A stretch of DNA of 10,215 nt, taken from Actinomycetota bacterium. Its GTDB lineage: Bacteria > Actinomycetota > Acidimicrobiia > Acidimicrobiales > SZUA-35. Location of the stretch: NCBI GenBank assembly GCA_027730885.1, contig JAQCHM010000087.1:1-10215 (forward strand), given 5' to 3'. This document shows, piece after piece, positions 1 to 5,711 of this stretch. The position numbers and the translations under genes are program-made. The number at the start of each line of letters is the position of its first letter. Within the stretch, counting starts at the first letter, position 1. The notes below the pieces were generated by a model. It did not search any database. It saw only the letters and a list, made by a program, of their open reading frames with translations, and was not told where the DNA came from.

Positions 1-1260
1 TGTGTCATGGCCACGGGGTGCCTCTCGGTACCGAACGTGCCGAACCTCCCCGGGCTGGCCGACTTCGAGGGCGAGCTGTATCACACCGGCGACTGGCCCA
101 AGACCGAGCCGGACCTGACCGGCAAGCGGGTCGGGATCATCGGCACTGGCTCTTCGGGGGTGCAGGCAATCCCGGTGCTGGCCGAACGGGCCGGGCACCT
201 GACGGTCTTCCAGCGGTCGCCGGTCTACACGGTCCCTGCGAAGAACCGTCCGATGCGGGCCGACGTCGCCCAGGCCTTCAAGAGCCGCTACGCCGAGATT
301 CGTGAACGCCAGCGGCATTCGACCACCGGCATCCTGGGCCCGACGGCGTTACGCGAACTGAAACCGGCCAGCGTCGACGACACCGGCGGCGCGCCACGGC
401 GTCCGCGTCCCGGAATCCTGGACCTGACTTCCGATGAGCGCCTCGCGGCATTCGATCAGCAGGGGCCGGGAGCGTTCATGAACTTCGCGGACGTGTATCG
501 GGACCCCGAGGCGAACGCGGTCGCCTGCCAGCTCTTCTTTCGCGAAATCCGCAAGGTGGTCACGGACCCCGCGATCGCCGAACGGTTGGAGCCGAGGGAT
601 TACCCGCTTGCGTGCAAACGACAGGTCATCGACACCGACTACTACGAGACGTTCAACCGCAGCGACGTCACGCTCGTCGATCTGCGCGTGCAGCCGCTCG
701 TCCAGGTGACCCCAGCTGGGGTGCGGGTGGGCGGAGAGGGTTCGGATGACGTCGAGGTCGGACTGGACGTCCTGGTCTTGGCCACGGGCTTCGACGCGAT
801 GACAGGCGCGCTGGAACGCATCGATATTCGCGGCCGCGACGGCCTCCTCCTTCGCGATCGTTGGGCCGACGGACCACGGACCTACCTCGGGCTCCAGGTC
901 GAAGGCTTCCCCAACCTGTTCACCATCACCGGCCCGGGCAGCCCCTCGGTGTTGTCCAACGTCATCGTCGCCATCGAACAGCACGTCGACTGGATTGCCG
1001 ACTGCCTGAGTTACCTGATCGAGAACGATCATTCGACGATCGAGGCCACGGCCGACGCGGTCGAGGGTTGGGTTGCGCACGTCAACGAGGTGGCAGAAGG
1101 GACCATGTACGTCGCTCCCGACTGCAACAGCTGGTACCTGGGCAGCAACATCGAAGGGAAGGCTCGCGTGTTCATGCCATACGTCGGCGGTCTCGGCCGG
1201 TACCGGCAGCGCTGTGACGAGATTGCGGCCAACGGGTACGAAGGCTTCGTCCTGGCCTGA
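1..1260 (+). CDS. Baeyer-Villiger flavin monooxygenase, cyclohexanone-monooxygenase type (5'-partial)
   Basis: This is the C-terminal 419 residues of an FAD- and NADPH-dependent monooxygenase that would convert ketones to esters or lactones in the cytoplasm. The frame is open from base 1 (C-V-M-A-T-G-C-L-S), so the start and the first FAD-binding Rossmann motif lie outside the window; roughly 120-160 residues are missing if it has the usual 540-600 aa. Visible motifs, in fragment numbering: the Baeyer-Villiger fingerprint FEGELYHTGDWP (22-33), a second dinucleotide-binding loop GTGSSG (48-53), the conserved KR pair before IDTDYYETFN (206-207, matching the catalytic Lys-Arg of phenylacetone monooxygenase), and the ATGFDAMTG segment (261-269). 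The ITGPGSPSVLSN and YRQRCDEIAANGYEGF segments near the end are typical of the cyclohexanone monooxygenase branch. The gene is intact to its TGA stop and is followed 59 bp later by a co-directional LLM oxidoreductase. The family call is secure; the substrate is unknown. Confidence 0.95.
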   Translation, partial: CVMATGCLSVPNVPNLPGLADFEGELYHTGDWPKTEPDLTGKRVGIIGTGSSGVQAIPVLAERAGHLTVFQRSPVYTVPAKNRPMRADVAQAFKSRYAEIRERQRHSTTGILGPTALRELKPASVDDTGGAPRRPRPGILDLTSDERLAAFDQQGPGAFMNFADVYRDPEANAVACQLFFREIRKVVTDPAIAERLEPRDYPLACKRQVIDTDYYETFNRSDVTLVDLRVQPLVQVTPAGVRVGGEGSDDVEVGLDVLVLATGFDAMTGALERIDIRGRDGLLLRDRWADGPRTYLGLQVEGFPNLFTITGPGSPSVLSNVIVAIEQHVDWIADCLSYLIENDHSTIEATADAVEGWVAHVNEVAEGTMYVAPDCNSWYLGSNIEGKARVFMPYVGGLGRYRQRCDEIAANGYEGFVLA

Positions 1261-1308
1261 CCCTTGATTGACCTGGCCCTTGATCGACCTGACCCCGTGG
1301 TTGATCGG
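1256..1308 (+). repeat. Three imperfect tandem copies of a 16-bp unit at a gene junction
   Basis: Unit 1 (1256-1271) is CCTGACCCTTGATTGA and unit 2 (1272-1287) is CCTGGCCCTTGATCGA; they differ at two positions. A third, looser copy (1288-1308) starts CCTGACCCC, carries a four-base insertion (GTGG) and ends TTGATCGG. The first unit contains the TGA stop of the monooxygenase gene, and the array fills most of the space up to the ribosome binding site of the next gene. It may be replication slippage in a non-coding spacer or a repeated protein or RNA site; the sequence alone cannot decide. Confidence 0.7.
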
Positions 1309-1309
1309 T

Positions 1310-1313
1310 AGGG
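1310..1313 (+). promoter_or_regulatory. Ribosome binding site that favours the ATG at 1320
   Basis: AGGG lies six bases before the ATG at 1320. An in-frame TTG at 1314 would begin immediately after it with no spacing, so the ATG is the better start for the LLM oxidoreductase. Confidence 0.6.
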
Positions 1314-1319
1314 TTGGGG

Positions 1320-2192
1320 ATGCACGTCGGCATCGTCCCCATCAACTCCGGCTACTACATCGAGCCCCGATTCATCACCCGGTTCGCTCCGCTGATCGAG
1401 TCCTTGGGATATGAGTCCGTGTGGACCTTCGAGCACGTGATCGTGCCTGAGGCCTATCAGTCCACCTACCCGTACAACCCGTCGGGAAAGCTGGCGCTGG
1501 CCGGTGGCGACCGTTTCGTCGACCCGCTCATCGCCCTGAGCTGGGTGGCGGCCTGTACCGAGCGCCTACGACTCGGCACCGGGGTGAACATCCTCAGCCA
1601 GACCAACCCGCTGTACCTCGCCAAACAGGCGTCCTCGATCGATCACCTCTCCGGTGGCCGGCTCATGCTCGGCCTCGGCGTGGGTTGGCTGAAGGAAGAG
1701 TTCGACGCCCTCGGCGTCCCCTTCGACGATCGTGGGGCTCGCGCCGACGAGTACCTGGACGCCATGACCCAGGCATGGTCGGGCGAGCCGGTGGACTACC
1801 GCGGGCGTTTCGTCGACTGGCACGGCTTTCGGATGCTGCCACGCTCGACCCAACGGCCACGGGTCCCCGTCGTGATCGGCGGTACCAGCCCTGCTGCAAT
1901 CCGCCGCGTCGTTGCTCGCGGTGATGGGTGGTATGTCATCCATCGTGACCTCGAGCACTTCCACAGCCTCATGGCCGCACTTCGCGCCGAGGGCGACCAG
2001 CAAGGTCGCGACATCGGCGAACTCGAGATCACTGCGTACTGGAACTATCACCGTGAAGGACTCGACGGAGCCCGCGCGTACGCCGAAGCCGGTGTCCACC
2101 GACTGTTGGTGAACCTTCAGGCCCTGCGAATGGGCCAACCGGAAGAAGCCGTCAAGCGGTTCGCCGACGAGGCTCTGGCTCACCTCGGTTGA
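1320..2192 (+). CDS. Luciferase-like (LLM class) F420-type oxidoreductase
   Basis: The 290-residue product is a TIM-barrel flavin- or F420-dependent oxidoreductase of the bacterial luciferase superfamily, most like the TIGR03619 (Rv2161c) group of actinobacteria. The N-terminus MHVGIVPINSG is a typical first barrel strand. Other superfamily hallmarks are ESVWTFEHV with an acidic/histidine pair near residue 40, LRLGTGVNIL, the strongly conserved HLSGGRLMLGLGVGWLKEEF segment around 105-125, and VVIGGTSPAAIRR followed by GDGWY near 190-205. The length fits the family. The start is set by AGGG six bases upstream. The stop overlaps a possible but unlikely TTG start of the next frame. Co-direction and a 59-bp gap after a Baeyer-Villiger monooxygenase suggest an operon for oxidation of a cyclic or carbonyl compound. 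The cofactor (F420 or FMN) and substrate are inferred from family and context only. Confidence 0.92.
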   Translation: MHVGIVPINSGYYIEPRFITRFAPLIESLGYESVWTFEHVIVPEAYQSTYPYNPSGKLALAGGDRFVDPLIALSWVAACTERLRLGTGVNILSQTNPLYLAKQASSIDHLSGGRLMLGLGVGWLKEEFDALGVPFDDRGARADEYLDAMTQAWSGEPVDYRGRFVDWHGFRMLPRSTQRPRVPVVIGGTSPAAIRRVVARGDGWYVIHRDLEHFHSLMAALRAEGDQQGRDIGELEITAYWNYHREGLDGARAYAEAGVHRLLVNLQALRMGQPEEAVKRFADEALAHLG

Positions 2193-2251
2193 GCGCGGTT
2201 CGTTCCTTGTTTGCCTTGTCCCGACGGTGTCCGGTGCGTTCGCTCGGCCTT

Positions 2252-2257
2252 GGTGGG
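2252..2257 (+). promoter_or_regulatory. Possible ribosome binding site for the secreted peptidase
   Basis: GGTGGG sits nine bases before the ATG at 2267, from which translation gives a clean signal peptide. This is modest support for that start over the upstream TTG at 2189. Confidence 0.35.
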
Positions 2258-2266
2258 TCGGGTGAG

Positions 2267-3274
2267 ATGTGTCTGCGTAGGCGCCCGAGGTCTCGACTGT
2301 TTGCCGTTCTCGTGGTCTTGTTCTTCGGGCTCCTGATCCCGGTCGGGGGTCTGTCCGCTGCGCCGACTCGCCCCGAGGAGGGCGAGGTGGAGCGGCTGTA
2401 CCGTGCGGCTCTCGGCCGACCACCGGAGCCGGCCGGCTTCGTCTACTGGGTGAAACGCCGCCAGACGGATCTATCTCTCGACGCCGTTGGACGATTCTTC
2501 CTCTCGAGCGCCGAGTTCGAACAGCGCTTCGGTGCGCCCGATGACGATGCGTTCGTGCGGTTGGTGTATGCCCAGGTGTTGGCCCGAGCGCCCGATGAAG
2601 CGGGCCGTCTGTTCTGGATCGATCAGCTCGCCCGCGGACTGGCGCGCCAACGCCTGGTGTTGCTGTTCTCGGAGTCGGTCGAGTTCATGGACCTCACCGG
2701 CCCCCGCCTTCCCGACCTTCCGCCGTTCACGTCGACGGTCCGGACGGTCACGGCGGCCGACCTCGGCGCCTCATGGCGAAGCGGATGCCCGATCGGGCCA
2801 TCCCGGCTGCGGCTGTTGGAGGTTCGCCACGTGACGGTCGACGACGGATCGGGGATTGGTCGCATCGTCGTGCACGAGTCGGTGGCGAGCCGTGTCGTGA
2901 CCGTGTTCGAGCGCCTGTACGCCCATCGCTTCCCGACCGAGCGGATGCAGACCGTAGACGGCTTCGGGGGCGACGACGACGCTTCCATGGCGGCGAACAA
3001 CACTTCGGGCTTCAACTGCCGTCTCGTGACCGGTGGAACCGGCTGGTCACGTCACGCCTACGGGATGGCCATCGACATCAACCCGGGGCAGAACCCCTAC
3101 GTCCGTGGGTCGACGATCCTGCCCCCGGACGGATCGAGCCATCTCGACCGGGAGCGGTACGACCCGATGATGATTCGTTCGGGGGACATCGTCGTGCGGT
3201 CCTTCGGAGAGGCGGGCTGGCGATGGGGTGGTGCGTGGGTCAACCCGATCGATTATCAGCATTTCGACCGCTGA
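2267..3274 (+). CDS. Secreted DUF4214-M15 zinc peptidase (D-Ala-D-Ala carboxypeptidase/endolysin-like)
   Basis: This is a 335-aa exported protein. Residues 1-32 form a signal peptide: an arginine-rich start (RRRPRSR), a hydrophobic core LFAVLVVLFFGLLIPVGG and an SAAP cleavage region. Residues about 40-145 hold two tandem DUF4214 units, each with a Y-x-x-x-L-x-R-x-P-x-x-x-G-x-x-x-W pattern ending in an SxEF-like motif (SAEF at 81-84, SVEF at 137-140). The last 150 residues are an M15 peptidase domain with the zinc motif H263-x6-D270, a second cluster D329-x2-H332 in DYQHF, and the preceding MAANNTSGFNCR segment. This matches the H-D-D-H set of phage L-alanyl-D-glutamate peptidases and VanY-like enzymes, so cleavage of peptidoglycan stem peptides outside the membrane is likely. 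The ATG start is chosen because it directly gives the signal peptide; a TTG at 2189 would add 26 atypical residues. It may be co-transcribed with the LLM gene but is probably functionally separate. Confidence 0.88.
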   Translation: MCLRRRPRSRLFAVLVVLFFGLLIPVGGLSAAPTRPEEGEVERLYRAALGRPPEPAGFVYWVKRRQTDLSLDAVGRFFLSSAEFEQRFGAPDDDAFVRLVYAQVLARAPDEAGRLFWIDQLARGLARQRLVLLFSESVEFMDLTGPRLPDLPPFTSTVRTVTAADLGASWRSGCPIGPSRLRLLEVRHVTVDDGSGIGRIVVHESVASRVVTVFERLYAHRFPTERMQTVDGFGGDDDASMAANNTSGFNCRLVTGGTGWSRHAYGMAIDINPGQNPYVRGSTILPPDGSSHLDRERYDPMMIRSGDIVVRSFGEAGWRWGGAWVNPIDYQHFDR

Positions 3275-3275
3275 C

Positions 3276-3303
3276 GAGCCAGGGACGAAGTCAGCCTCGG
3301 CTC
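3276..3303. terminator. Interrupted stem-loop between converging genes
   Basis: GAGCC (3276-3280) pairs with GGCTC (3299-3303), AGG (3281-3283) with CCT (3295-3297), and GAC (3284-3286) with GTC (3290-3292) around a GAA loop, with small bulges between the blocks. It fills the 27-bp gap between the peptidase stop and the lemA stop and its right arm runs into the lemA stop codon. There is no U-tract, so it is only a candidate bidirectional terminator. Confidence 0.4.
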
Positions 3304-3865
3304 AGAACTGCACCTTCGGTGGCTCCTGCTGTCCGGCGGGCGCTTCGTAGAACGGACGGGGCTTCACGCCGGCGATCCCGACGAAGAACATCCACGGGAT
3401 GGTCTGCGTCAGCTTGTTGAGGGTGGCGACGGCGTCGTTGTAGAACTGTCTGGCGAAGGACAACTGGCCCTCGGTGTCGCTCAGTTGTCGTTGGAGCTCG
3501 AGGAAGTTGGTGTTGGCTTTGAGGTCGGGATAGGCCTCGGCCACCGCGTTGACCCGAACCATTGCCGCCTGCATTGCGGCTTCGGCCGCGGCGCGGGCCG
3601 CGACATCGCTTCCCGCAGCGGCCTGTTGCAGACCGGTTCGTGCCGCGGTGACGGATTCGAGGAGACCCTTCTCGTGCTCCGCGTACCCCTTGACGGTCTC
3701 GACCAGGTTGGGGATGAGGTCGGCACGGCGGGTGAGCTGCACGTCGACACCACCGAGCGCCTCCTGTGCCCCGATGTCGGCGGTTCGCAGTCGGTTGAAA
3801 CCCGTGACGCCGAACGCGACGAGTCCGAGAATGAGGACGAGGACGATGACGAGAGGAATGATCAC
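3302..3865 (-). CDS. lemA: LemA family membrane protein
   Basis: The product has 187 residues. It opens with one hydrophobic membrane segment (about 2-20, IIPLVIVLVLILGLVAFGV) and continues as the helical LemA domain. The diagnostic stretch VDVQLTRRADLIPNLVETVK lies near 45-64 and is followed by GYAEHEKGLLESVTAAR. The second half has the LQRQLSDTEGQLSFARQFYNDAV segment and the usual end, a proline-rich IPWMFF, a GVKPRPFYEA motif and a charged tail. Translation starts at GTG with only a weak purine signal upstream (GCAGCAAGC). It lies 49 bp downstream of, and on the same strand as, a DUF2207 gene, a very common pairing in bacteria that suggests a joint role in the cell envelope. The precise function of LemA proteins is not established; the family call is firm. 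Confidence 0.93.
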   Translation of the reverse strand: MIIPLVIVLVLILGLVAFGVTGFNRLRTADIGAQEALGGVDVQLTRRADLIPNLVETVKGYAEHEKGLLESVTAARTGLQQAAAGSDVAARAAAEAAMQAAMVRVNAVAEAYPDLKANTNFLELQRQLSDTEGQLSFARQFYNDAVATLNKLTQTIPWMFFVGIAGVKPRPFYEAPAGQQEPPKVQF

Positions 3866-3914
3866 GCTTGCTGCTTTCGTTGTTCTGTATCGCTACGACA
3901 AGACTTCGGTTTGG

Positions 3915-5672
3915 TCACCAAGAACCCCCGCCTCCTCCGCCTCCGCCGCCTCCACCGGAGAAATCGCCACCACCGCTCGACGACGAACTCTGACTGGCCT
4001 CGTAGCTGGAGATCGCCGAGTCGAGCGTCGAAGAGAAGTCCTGGACCACGGTGTCGGCGAAGCGCTGCATGTTGCCGTTGGCGAAGCCGTGACCGACGTA
4101 CAGGGGCATCGGTGGCGCGGTGCCCATCTCCGTCTGGTACTTGTCGGCCCACTCGCCGGCACATCCGAAGGCAACGGCCCACGGCAGATACGCGGTATAG
4201 AGCTCCTGTCGTCCCGAGAACTCGAATCGCTCGATGCTCGACGGTGTCGACAAGACCCGGTGGAACCCCCCGACACGTGACCAGAGAGCTCGCCCGGCCG
4301 CCGTGCGTCTGGTGGTGGCGCCGGTGCCGAGCATCCGGGCACCACCGATGGCGAAGACGCCGGGCACCAGGGCGAGGGCCGTCATACCCAAGGGACGCCA
4401 GACACAGATGACCCCGGCAATGACCGCACAGACGATGACCAGCGCGCCGCCCAGCTGGATGCGCCGCTCGGAGACGACGAGCCCTGCGTTGCCGGCCCAG
4501 TGCCGAGTGTCGCTGGTCAGCTTGGCCAACTGGTTCTTCAGCCGCTCGCCCGACGAGACGTCCTTGTTGAAGGCGGTGAAGGTGGAGTAAGGCCCGGAGA
4601 GCAGCGCTGCCATGCCGAGCGTCACCTCGTCGACGCCCGCCCACCCGGCATTGCCGCTCTTGTCGGTGATCGACCAGCCGGAAGGGACCTTGTCGAGGAC
4701 CACGGCGCCGCGTTCGGCCGCGTACAGCATCGTCGCGACGAAAGATTCTTTGCCGATGGTCTCGGTGAGCACGTAGTTGGCTTGGGCCGGGCCGATGCCG
4801 GGGGGCGGCGCATACTGGAGAGGGAAGCCGGGCGCCGCTTCGCGAGAGCTTCGGCCGAGCACCGTGGCATACGCCCCGGTGGCGATCGTTGCGGCTGCCA
4901 CCAGGAGGAGGGCGACCTGCGAGGAACCGAGGATGGGGTCGAGTCGAGCCGCCCACGGCAGCCGGTTGCCGGCTGTGGGAGTTGGCATCTGCATCCCGGC
5001 GCTGATCGTCACCGGGGTCCGGGGCGCCAGGAAGCCGGTCCGGATCCGGAGGGTCGTGGTGCCTTGGCCCTCAGCCTGACAGCCTCCGGTCGCGCCGACG
5101 CCGACGGCACATTGCACCGCGATGGCAGCAGTCGGCAGGTTGACCACGATGTCCGAGGCTTCGATCTGCTGCTGCCAGCCACCAGGAATGACGTTCCAGT
5201 AGAACTGGGTGGGGATCTCGCCGGACCGCGGGATGAGGACGCCGTCGATCTCGTAGGTGATGACGTACGTGTGTGGCCCCGGTTGGAGCGTCACGTCAGG
5301 TGAGCCGATCCGTGCGGTGACGTATCGCCCCCGATCGTTCCTTGTGATCAGGACCTCGTCGGGCTGACCGTCACGGGTGACGCTGATGGCTTCGGGCCGC
5401 CGGCGGGCGTTGGGGTCGTTGGCGTCGTGGAGGTCCCAGAAGCGGAAGATGCCATGCTTGCCACCGAACGGGAAGTTGACGGTCAACTGCTCTGTGGCTG
5501 CGAGATCGCCGTCCTCGTCGATGTCGAAGGTTGCGACGTATTGCGTGATCGTCGTCTCCTCGGCCACCGGGTCAGAGGCCGAACTCGGCTGCTGCACGGC
5601 AGGAAGCGCCACGCCTCCCAGCAGGAGAGCGCCCGCCAGCAGACGAAGGAGCCAACGGGTCACGGGCCGCAC
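3915..5672 (-). CDS. DUF2207 domain membrane protein with poly-glycine tail
   Basis: The product has 585 residues. A signal peptide (about 1-33; hydrophobic core LLRLLAGALLLGGVALPA) precedes the extracytoplasmic DUF2207 domain (about 38-230), which holds the family pattern YVATFDIDEDGDLAATEQLT, a GIFRFW motif near 74-79 and FYWNVIPGGW near 157-166. One membrane helix follows near 252-272, a soluble region with YVLTETIGKESFVATMLYAAERG near 300-322, and two closely spaced helices near 405-447. The C-terminus carries a second soluble region and then a low-complexity tail of serine and glycine (11 consecutive Gly, 573-583) ending in SW, a common ending in DUF2207 proteins. GTG is taken as the start; a second in-frame GTG three codons later is possible. 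It begins 39 bp after the CoA-transferase stop on the same strand and is followed by lemA. The biochemical role of the family is unknown. Confidence 0.9.
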   Translation of the reverse strand: MRPVTRWLLRLLAGALLLGGVALPAVQQPSSASDPVAEETTITQYVATFDIDEDGDLAATEQLTVNFPFGGKHGIFRFWDLHDANDPNARRRPEAISVTRDGQPDEVLITRNDRGRYVTARIGSPDVTLQPGPHTYVITYEIDGVLIPRSGEIPTQFYWNVIPGGWQQQIEASDIVVNLPTAAIAVQCAVGVGATGGCQAEGQGTTTLRIRTGFLAPRTPVTISAGMQMPTPTAGNRLPWAARLDPILGSSQVALLLVAAATIATGAYATVLGRSSREAAPGFPLQYAPPPGIGPAQANYVLTETIGKESFVATMLYAAERGAVVLDKVPSGWSITDKSGNAGWAGVDEVTLGMAALLSGPYSTFTAFNKDVSSGERLKNQLAKLTSDTRHWAGNAGLVVSERRIQLGGALVIVCAVIAGVICVWRPLGMTALALVPGVFAIGGARMLGTGATTRRTAAGRALWSRVGGFHRVLSTPSSIERFEFSGRQELYTAYLPWAVAFGCAGEWADKYQTEMGTAPPMPLYVGHGFANGNMQRFADTVVQDFSSTLDSAISSYEASQSSSSSGGGDFSGGGGGGGGGGGSW

Positions 5673-5697
5673 GGTAGCCGTCGGCGAGCGGGTTGTG

Positions 5698-5710
5698 CAG
5701 CTGTGAGCTG
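5698..5710. repeat. Short inverted repeat between CoA-transferase and DUF2207 genes
   Basis: CAGCT and AGCTG flank a three-base loop (GTG), giving a perfect 5-bp stem just after the CoA-transferase stop on the minus strand. It is too short and lacks a U-tract for a convincing terminator; it could be chance. Confidence 0.25.
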
Positions 5711-5711
5711 G

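Noticed and set aside
349..1080. 243-aa open frame on the minus strand inside the monooxygenase gene.
   Set aside because: It is the antisense of a strongly conserved enzyme, with no recognisable domain; open antisense frames are common in high-GC DNA.
2189..2266. TTG start overlapping the LLM stop, which would add 26 residues to the peptidase.
   Set aside because: The extension precedes the signal peptide and contains no secretion-like feature. The ATG at 2267 gives a standard signal sequence and has a better ribosome binding site.
1566..2423. 285-aa minus-strand open frame spanning the LLM gene and the start of the peptidase gene.
   Set aside because: It is antisense to two well-recognised genes and shows no motif or signal of its own.
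3915..3990. C/T-rich stretch (GGN codon run on the minus strand) considered as a simple-sequence repeat or frameshift site.
   Set aside because: It encodes the glycine/serine tail that is common at the end of DUF2207 proteins and stays in frame to the stop, so no defect is implied.
3862..4956. 364-aa Arg-rich open frame on the minus strand overlapping the DUF2207 gene.
   Set aside because: It is a shifted-frame shadow of the DUF2207 coding sequence; its composition (very high Arg, His, Pro, Gly) is not protein-like and the DUF2207 frame has clear domains.
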